A DNA stretch of 64,000 nt, from the NCBI RefSeq assembly GCF_022201045.2, contig NC_068559.1, positions 3,322,501 to 3,386,500 of the forward strand, given 5' to 3'. Both the position numbers and the translations under genes were made by a program. Source of the DNA: Citrus sinensis (taxonomy: Eukaryota; Streptophyta; Magnoliopsida; Sapindales; Rutaceae). The notes below the pieces were generated by a model. That model was not told where the DNA came from and did no database searches. It saw only the letters and a program-made list of their open reading frames with translations. Shown piece after piece: positions 38,546 through 49,854 of the stretch (the first letter of the stretch is position 1; each line of letters starts with the position of its first letter).

Positions 38546-38646
38546 TTTAATTTTTAGAATTTTAATGGATTAAATTATTGCTGGATGGTGTTTGTATAAA
38601 TTGATCTTACATTTTGCTTAATACGAATATTAATTATTTTGTAGAA

Positions 38647-41419
38647 ATGGATAATTTGGAACATGAAGATGGAGTCGAAGATGCGTAATCGGAAAAATAT
38701 GAGCCGACTCTTGGGATGTTATTTGATAGCCATGAGGAAATGTGGCAATTTTACAAAGCCTATGGTAAACAAAAAGGGTTTCCTATTAAAAAGTTAACTA
38801 GTAAGAAATGGAGCGATGGAATTATAAGGTACGCGACGTTTGCATGTAGTCGTAGTGGCAAGTCAGAAACTAAATCTACTGATGTACTGAAGCCAAAACC
38901 TATTGCAAAAACTGGTTGTGATGCTAGAATTGGAGGTTGTGTAAATGAAGATGGAAAATGGATTCTTCGAACTTTAAACCTTGAACACAATCATGGATTG
39001 AGTCCGGACAAAGCTAGATATTTTCCTTGTAACCGCAACATTAGTGCAAGTGCAAGAAAGCGTATTGAAATGAATGATTGTGCAGGAATTAACATTGCCA
39101 AGAATTTCAATTCTATTGTTGTTGAAGCTGGTGCATATGAAAACGTGTCATTTCTAAAAAAAGATTGTAGAAATCTTGTTGACAAAGGTAGGCGATTACA
39201 ACTTCGAGAAGGAGATGCTATGGCAATTCTAAAGTACTTCCAAAACAAGCAAGCAGAATGCAATGGTTTTTTTTTTCAGTATTGATTTGGATGAGCATGA
39301 TCGATTAAGGAATGTATTTTGGGTAGATCGGAGGAGTAGGGCTGCTTAGAAATATTTTGGAGACGTCATCACATTTGACACCACATATCTCACCAACAAG
39401 TATGACATGCCATTCGCTCCTTTTGTTGGAGTTAATCATCATGGTCAGTCTATTTTGTTAGGATGTGGATTGATTTCACACGAGGATACCGAGACATTTA
39501 CGTGGTTATTTGAGGCATGGCTATCATGCATGTCTAATTCTCCTCCCATTGGTATCATTACAGACCAAGACAAAGCAATGCAAAAGGCAATCACAAATGT
39601 TTTTCCTACGACTAGGCATCGATGGTGTTTGTGGCATATAATGAAGAAGGTACTTGAGAAGTTAAGAGCTTTTAAAGAACGTGAAGGTATTATTTCTTCG
39701 TTGCTTTCTGCTGTTTATGATTCACTGAGTCCGAATATGTTTGATGAGGCTTGGCATGACATGATGACGGTGTATAATTTATGGGATAATGATTGGTTGA
39801 ACGGTTTATATGAGGAGTGGTATCGTTGGGTTCCATGTTATTTGAACGACTGCTTTTGGGCAGGAATGTCAACAACTCAACGAAGTGAAAGCATGAATGC
39901 ATTTTTTGATGGATTTGTTAACGCAAAAACAAATTTGAAGCAATTTGTGAAGCAGTACGAAAATGCATTGAGAAGGAAAGTTGAATTAGAATGGCAAGCA
40001 GATGCCAAGTGTTTCAGCAAAAAAACTCCTTGTGTATCAAGATATGAGATGGAAAAGCAAGTTGAAGAGGTGTATACTATTTCTAAGTTTAAAGAATTCC
40101 AACAAGAATTAACTGCACTGATGTATTGTGACACAATTAATTGTGTGGGATCAATATATGAAATCAGTGAATCATTTGGGCAAGATAAGAACAAAAATTT
40201 TGAGGTTGTTTTTGAAGAAGCCGTCCGTGAAGTTAACTGTATCTGTTCAAAGTTTCAATTTCGGGGAATTCTTTGTAGACATGCCCTTACAGTGTTGATA
40301 CGTAACGGTGTTGAAGTACTTCCGGAAATGTACATTTTGGCAAGGTGGAGAAGAGATGTGATGAGATCTTACAGCAAGGTGAAAGTTAGTTACGATGGGC
40401 AGCATTTGACAATTCAGCAGGAGATGTATGACAAAATGTGTAATGCTTTCAGTGAGGTTGCAGACATAGCTGCTGATGATGAAAGTAGTTACAAATCTGT
40501 ATTGGATTGGATTAATAAGGCACTGAAAGACTTGCCCAAGCAAATTCGGTGTGCAAGTGTCGAAACGACTATTTCACCAACGACTGATATAGGCGAAGGA
40601 AGTTGCAGCAGCAACAATATTGAACATGTAATCAATGATCCAGTAGCAACTCACCATAAAGGTCGTCCTCCTTCTTTGAGGAAGGAATCTATAATTCGAA
40701 AGAAATCGACCCAAAAGAAAAAAAACTGCAGAAAGAAATATGGTTGGTTGGTTTTTTATGTTAAATTTTATTAAATTTACTTGTTGAATTTTTATGTTAA
40801 ATTGGTTGTTATAATTATAGGATTTAGAAGAAGATGCATCATTATCTTCTCAAGTGCCTAATCAATTCTCCACACAGCAGAGCAACGTGGGTGTGGTAAG
40901 TTTATGAATTTTTATGTTCAAGTTTTCTTTTATTTTAAATATACATAACTAACAATATTGTTGAACATATATAGACATCACAGGAACAAAGTGCTGTTAA
41001 TACAAATTTCAACCAATATAGGACTTCAGGCTACTATAATGTAATAATTTAATTCGTGAAGAAATTGTAATTTTTAATTTTTAATGTCGATTATACATAT
41101 ATTTTTTTTTCATTTGTGTAGGTACCTATATACCCTACTCAAGGTGGTGTGCACAATATTTATCAACCATTTCCTTATAATTGGCAACAAGTAAGCTTTT
41201 ATCTAAAAATCACAATTTGTTAGTCTACACTTATATTTTTTAATTTCAAAAATCTTATATCAGGTTTTAAATTTTCATGTATTACAGCAACCACTCCCGC
41301 CGTATGCTTTGCAACCACATTATCCTTCTCATTCGATGACATACGAAGGATCTGAAAGTGGAAGTTTCCAACATTTGCTACATCAACAACATAATGAAAA
41401 CAACAATGGATGTGATTGA
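38647..41419 (+). pseudogene. MULE transposase (FAR1/MURA-type), five exons, disrupted
   Basis: ATG 38647 follows an acceptor (TTTTGTAG), implying a leader intron in the TIR region. Exons by phase: 38647 to about 40750, 40821-40895, 40975-41040, 41122-41190 and 41288-41419. The N-terminal part has a FAR1-type zinc-binding domain (GFPIKKLTSK, CDARIGG, NHGLS). A MULE transposase domain follows (DTTYLTNKYDMPFAPFVG, TDQDKAM, HRWCLWHI), then a SWIM finger with C-x-C...CRH spacing (about 40230-40285) and a Gln/Pro/Tyr-rich tail. Three lesions are seen: TAA at 38686-38688, a one-base frame change in the ten-T run at 39265-39274, and TAG at 39347-39349. The later exons remain open. The donor at 40750 is the weakest splice call. 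Confidence 0.88.
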
Positions 41420-42342
41420 TGTTTGAATTTGGTTAAATCAAACTAATTACAATACTTTTTTTTTTCTAAATTGCTTCTTGACAAGTGAACCATCTTTATG
41501 GAGTTGTTGTTGTTGACATTAAGTACGGGCAAATATAGACAATTTCAAGGATATTTTTGTTATGATTTGAATTTGTCTGGATATATGTGTGTGTGTGTGT
41601 CACATACATTACAACTATAAAATTTGTATTTACTTGTTAGGTATCTTATTTGGCACATAGAATTAAAGAGCAAACCCAAACAATTTATTAATGCATTGTT
41701 ATAAAGTTTTTTTGATATGTCGGCATGCCAATATTAATTTGGTGGGTAAGTTTCTGGCCACTAAAGAGATGCATATATATGGCCATTAATATATGTAGAC
41801 CAAGCACCACCCACTTCCGGCACACCTACAGCAGCTCCCAAGTGCATATTAACATTTAAGAACATAAATTTACCTCAAATTTGACAGAATCATTATTCAT
41901 GTTGTAGGCAATTTCAAATTGTAATTAAAATCAGTCTTGATTTTATATACGATGACCAAATTAAAGCGAGCATGCTTTTGCTTTACATCAAAACTTGAAG
42001 CAGTTCATTCATGTTCGTGGCCATATACTTAATTATAACCATCTTGCTTTTTGGTATCGTCATCATATAATTAATTCTTTCATTTTCAATCTTTATTATT
42101 ATTATTATTATTATTATTGGGTTCCATGAGGATACTATATGCAATTTTCCATGACATAAATCAATACAATAATGGCAATAAAAAACTTATAACAATAACT
42201 TGAATCTTATATTTAGAGGAACAGTACAATTATATATGTCTACAAACCATACAAAATAAATAATTGTACAAATTAAAACAACTTATAAATAAAACTTTAA
42301 TATAAAGCATAACACAATAATCATAAACATTTTAATGAAATA
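41420..42342. other. MULE interior between the two convergent genes
   Basis: AT-rich spacer holding the likely 3' ends of both genes. It has a TG run near 41590 and an ATT microsatellite at about 42090-42118. No coding sequence is supported. Confidence 0.55.
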
Positions 42343-42642
42343 CTAACTCAGTCCATATTTACTTCGAAGTTGCGTATGCTCAAGTTCTTTATGCAATAAT
42401 CGAAATTTATCGGATAAACGCTCAATTTCCAATGTTAACTTTCTAACTTCTTCCACTAACAAGTCAATCTTCTCATTACTAAACTTACGATCTTCTGCCC
42501 ATTGAAAGTTTTTACATACTCTACATTTCCAAAATTTGCGATTTGGATTTTTTGTAGTATGTGATGTGAACAACTCTATTTGACCACCGCATTCATTACA
42601 TACTTGCAGTGAATTTCGACTTTCATTTGTGCTAGATGACAT
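42343..42642 (-). CDS. GRF-type zinc-finger protein carried by the MULE
   Basis: An ATG-started 99-codon ORF, fully open. The N-terminal half has a GRF-type zinc finger with Cys15, Cys18, Cys40 and Cys43 and the family signature NPNRKFWKCRVCKNFQW (residues 32-48). The C-terminal half (about 52-95) is a charged, Leu-rich amphipathic helix that may form a coiled coil. GRF fingers are known to bind nucleic acid in some proteins. Many plant genomes have numerous short stand-alone GRF genes (At4g04775-like) of unknown role. It runs opposite to the transposase from the right-TIR side, in the position that mudrB has in MuDR, though it shows no similarity to MURB that I can recognise. A helper or regulatory role in transposition is inference. 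An upstream non-coding exon is possible. Confidence 0.8.
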   Translation of the reverse strand: MSSSTNESRNSLQVCNECGGQIELFTSHTTKNPNRKFWKCRVCKNFQWAEDRKFSNEKIDLLVEEVRKLTLEIERLSDKFRLLHKELEHTQLRSKYGLS

Positions 42643-43710
42643 TGTTAATTACACTACTTTAACTGCCACAAAAAACAAAAAATTATTACCAACAAAATTA
42701 TTTTCAACATGTGCAATACATATACCAACAAAACAACTTCAAAGGGTTTAGTGATTGTTACCTGCCATCAAGGGCAGGTTGGATTCCTAACATACGAGGC
42801 CCATCGAAGGATGCAAGTTGCACTGCACAGAACAAAGAAAGAACGTCCATTAATGCTACCATAAACGTCCATTAATCATACAAGAGATGGTAAGCCGAAA
42901 ACCCCACATATTAACTCATAGTCCTGCATAGAACTCTAACCTATAATATGAAGATGATCAACGAGCCTTCATATATGTCACAGTTCCAAAACAAACAAAA
43001 CTAAAAGCATACTTCACTCGTGTGTACATACTACATGCTGATACTCATTTACCATCATCAAATATTGCAGCATCGATTACCGAAGAAGAAAACAATTCAA
43101 AGAATGCCCCCAAGGCAAGCTCTATCAAAGTTACATATGCAACAGACACAGTATTATAGCAGAGAAACTCCAATAAACACTCATCATGATGCTTGACCAG
43201 AGAATTATTCAACAACTAACAACTACAGGGCCTAAGCTCAACTTAAACATATACTTGCATCAAAGCCAAGTCCACACTCCATATATGCTTACATAAATCA
43301 TATTTTCTCAATTCTAACTGCATTTAACTTAATTTATTTTGATTTATTTATTCACTGAAAATTTATTTTGATTGCAAATTCTTCTATCATCCACTAAAAT
43401 GATTTAAATACTAGATACATAAATACACACATATGACGAGTACGAAGGGTGAGAGAGAGAGAGAAGAGCTATAGTAACAGCAAGAAAGTTAAGATTTGTG
43501 ACCTCGAATCCAAGGCCTATTTCAGATGTTCCTAAACACTCTTAACTTATGAAAGGCGCTAATAAGTAATCTTCACAGGAAGATAGGGCATAATAACAGA
43601 ATTCGTGATGCATAAATTCCATTCCGAATAACACAACAAAAAGGTGAGAGATTTGATTAGACCAAACCAGTAAGCGTGCTCGCAACCTTTTACAAAATAA
43701 TACAAGCAAA
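42643..43710. other. MULE interior upstream of the GRF gene
   Basis: Probable leader and intron sequence of the GRF gene, read on the minus strand from the right TIR. It includes a GA run near 43450. No further ORF is supported. Confidence 0.45.
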
Positions 43711-44549
43711 ATTTAAATAAAAAAATATATCGAATACAATTTAAATAAAAAATAAATCGAACACATTTTAAATAAAAAATGATAAATCGAACACAATTTA
43801 AATAAATAAATTCAATGTGGAAACAACAATTAAATTAAGAATAAATTATTATAAATTTTTGCAGTAATAATTTAATCTATTAAAGTTCTAACAATTTAAA
43901 TTAAATAAATTATAAATCAAACACAATTTAAATTAAAAATAATTCTATGTTCAAACAAAATTTAAATTAAAAAATTCTAAATCAAACATATCATTTAAAT
44001 AAAAAAATTTCTAAAGAATTCTAAATTAAACACATTATCATTTAATTAATAAATGCAGGTATATATCTATTATTATGATATAACAAAAAATAATAAACAA
44101 ATAAAAAATTATTCTTTAAGCTGAGATAATTACCAACTGGGTGTTGCTTTAAGATCTAGATCGGAAAATGAACGAGCTGAAGAAATGGCCACTGATTCAC
44201 TGATTGGATGAGCTGAAGTTATGGTTTGTGATGTGAAGGACAACGAAAGAGAAATGAACCGAGTGAAGGAGCAACGCTGAGACTTTAGCTTAAGGAGAAC
44301 TCAAATGTAGCTTTGCTTAGTCATGAGCAAGGAGAGAACAAAGACATTCACGTGGGGGAAGACATCACTTGGCAAAAGTGATGGAATGTGGGGCCAATGA
44401 CAGCTTTTGACAAAAGTAACTTAAAGTTAAAGTCTTTTTTCACGTGGGCAGGAGTTTTCTCAGTGGGGAGCTGAGAGAACACGAAACGACAGCACAAGCT
44501 GCCGTTTCTCTCAGCGTTTTCTCAGCATTCCCGACGTTTAGCATTTCTC
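43711..44549 (-). repeat. MULE right terminal inverted repeat
   Basis: About 839 bp, the reverse complement of 37610-38440 with few differences. It carries three units of the minisatellite at its inner edge and probably holds the promoter of the minus-strand GRF gene. Confidence 0.9.
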
Positions 44550-44559
44550 AAATTTAAAT

Positions 44560-45061
44560 TGTTGAAAAGTCAAAATAACTTTTTGACATGCATAACCTTC
44601 TAGCCGCAATGTTGGAAGCATGTGGATGGAATCATGGAAAATGAAGCCAAATGAGTTGGTGAAGCATGTGACAGTTTGACAAATTTACAACAACTTTGAC
44701 AATTTGATAAATTATTGGTGAGCGCCGAATTTGTAATAGTGCAAAATACTTTTTATAAATAGAGGGAGTTTTTCATTTGTTAAGCATCCCAAAAATTTGT
44801 TAAACTTATAAGTTTCTAAGCTTTTGAGAGTTTTGAAAGTGTCAGCAATTGGAGAGTGTGTGTGTGTGAGTATTATGTATATTTGGGTTCTGGAAAAGTG
44901 AGATTTCTTTACTCAAATTTGTACTCAAATAATTGTTAATAATACAATTATTTTTCTCTTACTCCCGTGGACGTAGACATATTGTCGAACTACGTAATTC
45001 TTGTGTCTTTTATTTTTCTATAATTATTTGGTGTGCTTTATTTCGCATTCCACACACAACA
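44560..45061 (+). mobile_element. Solo LTR of a Copia-like retrotransposon
   Basis: 502 bp beginning TGTTGAAAAG and ending ACACAACA (TGTTG/CAACA ends). The 5-bp duplication TAAAT lies on both sides (44555-44559 and 45062-45066). A TATA box (TATAAATA, 44754-44761) and a T-rich 3' part with CCCGTGGACGTAGAC look like plant Copia LTRs. No internal region or second LTR is present, so recombination between LTRs probably removed the body. The left duplication overlaps the right target duplication of the MULE by four bases. Confidence 0.85.
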
Positions 45062-46865
45062 TAAATTACTAAAGTCATCCGCATCCCGCTGCAGGTTTTG
45101 AGAAAACCCACCTACTATGGGTTTTGATAATTACAAAACTCGTAATGGTACCGGGTACCGATGGATTTTTTTGTGAGTTTTCATATTTAAAATCACAAAT
45201 GTTCAATATAAAAAATTACAATAATAACCTAAAATTCCACATAATATACTTAATTCTAAATTTAATCAATGTGAACGAAAAATTAAAATTTTGACATCAA
45301 TCCAACAAAAAAATTTCAAATTTAATTATAAAATACACAAGTCCATAAAAAAAAACACAAACTAGTATCTAAAAATAATAGATATCATTTCAAATTACTA
45401 TTCAACACAAGCTCTCAGAGAAGCTCTTTATTTCATTATCTTGATAGTAAATTACTAAAATACCCTTTGTTAATTGTTGTACTTTGTATTTTTTATATCT
45501 ATAATAATAATAATAAATTTTATTATTGTTGTTGTTGTTGTTATATTACTAATAATAAATAATGAATGACTTATTTTCAAATATGCAAAATTTTTAGGTA
45601 TTTTTGTAAATTTGTAGGGACCAAAATACAAAAATGACATAAACTAATCGAGGGCAATTTAGAAATTATAAAAATTTAACAGGGGGTAAGGGCAATTCAA
45701 AGGATGGGAACTTAATCTCCAACCCCCTATGAAAATCAAGTCCCTATTCCTTAATCCCCAAAATATGTGAGCCCAAACATGTTTCATTAGCATTCAAAAC
45801 CAAAGAAAATCAAAGTATTTGCTTAAAATTTACTTTCTGATCTTCACTTTATTTAATCCACAAGCTTTCATGGGTTCGGGAAAAAAATTTAATTTGCGCA
45901 TTGAAGTTAAGAACAAACACATATTAAATCAGATTATGAAAGGAAATAAAAGTTAATAAAAAAATTTAGATAATAGGAATATTTTATTGGGTATAAAGAA
46001 AAAAAAAGGTAAATAATGAAATGGGTAATGAGGACAATATAAGTTTTGAAAAAGCATTCTAAAAGTAAAATTTAATAATATTGTCTAGGCATGACTTCAA
46101 TTTATCATATAAAATTAAATATTTAATTAAATAGTAATCATCTAAAATAATAAGTATTTTAATTTGGTAGGAATTCAAATTTAATCGGGCGTGAATTGAA
46201 ATATTTTAAATTTATTTTGGCACCAAATTATTATTATTATTATTTGATACCAATAATAACAAATATAATTCAATAATTTCTACAATTAATGCTGAAAAAG
46301 AATATGAATTCAGTAAAATATTTGTCTTTAATTCGTTAAAAACTTAAAGATCGAACAGTATTATTAATTTACATCAAACTCATTAAGAAAAAATTAACTG
46401 ATGCAAATGTTTGTAAGAAAGTTGCTTACTATTCATTTCACAGTGAAGGAATATATACATGTCTTGTACATTAGTTAAGGAAAGAATAAATCAAGAATCC
46501 CGTGAATATATAAATTACAATGGTTAAGCCATAAACTACGTGCGTAACTCAAGGCTTGAATTGATCTTGCTGTGATGAAGGGATTGACATCTATTCATTC
46601 TATTACTCATAAACACCAAACTCATTTACAAGCATTGCCAAGCTTCCAACACATTCATAAACCCAGCGAAAACAGAAGAAAGTATAAGATGCGGAAATAA
46701 CATAATGGTGATCCACACACTATAGGAATCCGATGGAAGTATGAGGATATCATAATCATAAGGTCGACTCTACCAAGGAATTCTAGGATACACATGTCAC
46801 ATTTGCTTCCTGTATGACTAATATAGTACCTTAGAGCTATTCTAGAATTTCTCCAACTCTATCTC
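45062..46865. other. Intergenic, AT-rich, unresolved repeat at start
   Basis: 45075-45170 carries a phrase with paired GGTTTT/AAAACCC and GGTACCGGGTACC, which looks like the end of another repeat whose partner I cannot find. The remainder is AT-rich, with a GTT microsatellite near 45525 and no gene. The last 350 bases may be the 3' flank of the decayed exon that follows. Confidence 0.4.
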
Positions 46866-47160
46866 CTAGTTCTGCACCACTCCTTCCAGAACTGACAATC
46901 TAATCGACTCTGGTTCAATATTTATCTCTTTCCGATCACTTGAATACCTTCCGGAACTTGAGTGTCTCTCAGCAGATTTCAATTCATCAAGTTTGTAGCG
47001 CCTCTGCTTTTCTGCATCTTCCAGGCTTTGCAATCGTGCAACCATCATTTCACTACCACCGAAAAGAGACAATACAACGTTTCTCAAGTTCAGCAAGGAA
47101 AAGGTTCGTTAGCTCCTCCATAGCAGCCACCTTATGTGTTGCCAGTGAAAGTACCTTCGT
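46866..47160 (-). pseudogene. Decayed exon of an unidentified coiled-coil protein
   Basis: On the minus strand the frame from about 47160 reads THKVAAMEELTNLFLAELEKRC, then shifts frame near 47080. It continues as SLFGGSEMMVARLQSLEDAEKQRRYKLDELKSAERHSSS to a stop at 46866. The sequence is charged and helical. A related but differently broken copy lies at 53160-53420 with an in-frame stop. I do not recognise the parent family. Upstream, around 47390-47480, another short stretch (SWLSYITCTEGPVVNADDFYAFWSC) has a matching copy near 53575-53660 and looks like a further exon of the same dead gene. Confidence 0.55.
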
Positions 47161-48301
47161 TTTCCTTAATCAGATCACTAGTATATTCAGAGTTAGTCTT
47201 CTAGTCTATCTCAGGTCCATCTCCACATATAAAATGAAAAAGGGGTCATCCCAGAGTTCCTAGATCGAAGGAAAGTAGCCCGCAATCCACTCACTTACGC
47301 ATCTGAAAGAAGAAACCACTTTGACCACAATACTTCCAAAATACAATATCAGGACAAGACTTGATTATCGGTTATTGCATGACCATACAGCTCCAGAAAG
47401 CATAGAAATCATCAGCATTGACAACTGGACCTTCAGTACAAGTAATATATGACAACCATGATTCCAGAATCCAGGAAATATAAGAGAACAGTCTACTCAG
47501 GAAACAACTTCTCACCAATTACCATATTTGGAGTTCATAGCCCTTCCAGAAACTAAATCATATCACCAAAAGCCTCAAATACAGAGAAAAAGTTGGGTGA
47601 AAATGCTTAAGCACCACCACTTATGGCAAAAGAAAAACATGGAAGATTTCATATGTTGCACCCCAACCACCAGACATCATGCAAATTCAACAGAGACACC
47701 ACTCAAGAAATATATACAATCTACATGTAAGCCTGCAAATTCTAACCGATTATGAAGATAGACCATAAGAAAATTATTTTATGAAAGCTCGGTGCCATAG
47801 CTATTTTCTCTCTCCTCACATTCGGAAATGAGTATAAGCATACCTCGAATGCAGAAATTGGAAGGTTCATGAACAACACGATAATAAGAATGTCAAGAAG
47901 CATAGCGAATACTAGGCAATTTGACTTTATTGATATCTCACAAATTAGTTCAAAGTTTCAATAGTTCCTCCAGCATACATGTTCCGCCAGCCAAGACTAA
48001 ATGCAACATTGGAGTTAGAAGGATATCCACTGAAGATTTACAGATGCTGACTGCAGTAAATGACCCTTAACATACATAATGTGCCACCGTAATTTATGAC
48101 AAATACAGAACTTCCTCAAATGGTACTTAAAGAACTGCAGTTGAAATCCGAAATTGTAGAATAAGTACCAGAGCTAAGTTTCAAGAAATCATTAGCCATC
48201 ATGGGACTAGAGAAAACAAACTATATATACATGATAACTCACTGCAGACATCCAGTCCTGGACCATTGCAAGTAGATGTCTTTGTTATTGCTCTCACAAT
48301 T

Positions 48302-48749
48302 TGATAAGGAAAGGGAGCCACGGAGGTCAACAAAGGTTCATAAGTTTAACTACATATACGAGCCATGCATGCGGTCATGCATGTTGCATGCAATACCATG
48401 CCAGACTTATTTACATATGGATTTTAGAGTAGTTGTTTGTTGGAGCAAGGCAAGGAAATTACCACGTCAAGCCACGTTGCGGATCGTGTGGAGAATCAAA
48501 TTAAGTGGGATTCTATTTCTGTTTCTAGTTTGTTATTTAAGATTGCTCAGTTATTTAAATTGATTTTAGCCGTGAATTGTGGCTACAAATCCTTAGTAGT
48601 GTTTGTATTAACTACTATAAATAAGCTCCAGCAATTAATAAAAGGATTATGCAGAAAATTATCTCAAAGTACTATTCTTGGTCGTTCTCACCGTAAGTAG
48701 AACAACGTAAACTTTGCCATTGTTGAACGTTTTTTATTGGGACCTATCA
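48302..48749 (+). repeat. 5' LTR of the gag-only element
   Basis: 448 bp, same length as the 3' LTR. It carries TATAAATA at 48616 and nested CATGCATGCGGTCATGCATG palindromic sequence near 48364. Confidence 0.93.
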
Positions 48750-48773
48750 ATTGGTATCAGAGCGGGGTTAACA

Positions 48774-49817
48774 ATGGCAACTAACAAAGAGAGAATCAAA
48801 CTCTTGGAAGCTGAACTTGGCAGTTTGCAGGATGGCTTGCAACGAATGGAGATTGGAATGAGTAGCAAGTTACAACACTTGGAAGAAACACTCAACAAAT
48901 TGACCGAAACAATTATGGCATCCAAAGGAGCATCAAGTCACAGTACTCATGATCAAATTGACTCATCACGCCCAAACCATGAGAAGAATGAAGGTGGACG
49001 ACAACACCTTTCATCCAGAATGCCGAAATTAGAATTTCCACGCTACTCTGGAGATGATCCAACCGAGTGGTTTAATCGAGTGACGCAGTTCTTCGAATAC
49101 CAAGACACAACGGATGACCAGAAAGTATCGTTAGCATCCTTCCACCTTGAGGGAGAAGCCAACCAATGGTGGCAATGGCTACGACAAGCTTACCGCGAAG
49201 AAGAACGAGTGGTGACATGGAAAATTTTTACAGAAGAACTTTGGGCTCGTTTTGGTCCTACAGAATGTGAAGATTTTGATGAAGCCTTGTCTAGAGTGAG
49301 ACAAACAGGTTCCCTTCGTGATTACCAAAGGAAATTTGAAAGGCTTGGCAACCGAGTTCATGGCTGGACACAGAAAGCCCTTGTGGGTACATTCATGGGA
49401 GGATTAAAGCCAGAGATATTCGAGGAAATTCGCATGTTCAAACCAAGAACACTGAAGGAAACAATCAGCTTGGCCCGCATGAAGGATGATTAACTATCAA
49501 GACAAAAGAAATTCTTGTGGCAACCACCCTCCAACCGCGCACCGTCACCTACTCGAGCACCACCAACCGCACCTATCAAAAGATTACCAAGGGATGAAAT
49601 GCAACGACGACGAGCACAGGGACTGTGTTTCACTTACAACGAACGGTTCACTACGGGTCATAAATGTCAAGGGCCTCAATTTCTACTTCTCGAGAGCTAC
49701 AACAACACCAACGAGATCACTTGTGAAGAAGTTGCAGAGGAACTACTTGGAGAAGAAGACAAAGGAGAACAACCTGGGAAGACACGGCATTGCTACAGCA
49801 ACAATTTCCACACATGA
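48774..49817 (+). pseudogene. Gypsy-type gag (capsid plus zinc knuckle), one internal stop
   Basis: The structural capsid protein of the element. ATG 48774 follows the primer site. An N-terminal helical region leads to the Retrotrans_gag core (PRYSGDDPTEWFNRVTQFFEY, LEGEANQWWQWLR, SLRDYQRKFERL, FMGGLKPEI). A TAA at 49491-49493 interrupts it, and the same frame stays open to 49817. The later part has a basic Pro-rich stretch and a knuckle-like CFTYNERFTTGHKC, in which the second Cys of the usual C-x2-C is Tyr. It ends where a protease would normally begin. With the stop and the altered knuckle this copy is probably inactive. Confidence 0.88.
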
Positions 49818-49854
49818 CCCTTGAGGACAAGGGTCCACTTCAAGGGGAGGGTAT

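Larger units (their letters stand above)
37610..44549. mobile_element. Complete Mutator-like element (MULE) with long TIRs, FAR1-type
   Basis: A 6940-bp element bounded by long inverted repeats starting GAGAAATGCTAAACGTCGGG on each strand. The 9-bp direct duplication AAATTTAAA lies immediately outside (37601-37609 and 44550-44558), the size expected for MULEs. It contains a plus-strand transposase gene with FAR1 DNA-binding, MULE transposase and SWIM zinc-finger regions (38647-41419, broken) and a minus-strand GRF zinc-finger ORF (42642-42343, intact). The two genes converge, each starting from its own TIR side, as mudrA and mudrB do in maize MuDR. The perfect TSD and near-identical TIR ends suggest a fairly recent insertion. 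Confidence 0.95.

Noticed and set aside
42090..42118. ATT microsatellite, plus the GA runs at 43450 and 59710 and TG runs at 18338, 41590 and 44857
   Set aside because: Ordinary simple repeats, noted within the features but not informative on their own.
45075..45170. Possible end of another transposon (paired GGTTTT/AAAACCC phrase)
   Set aside because: No matching second end or duplication was found in the following 1.8 kb.
48437..48700. Open frames within the LTRs of the gag-only element
   Set aside because: They are present in both LTRs because the LTRs are copies, have no domain, and overlap the promoter region.
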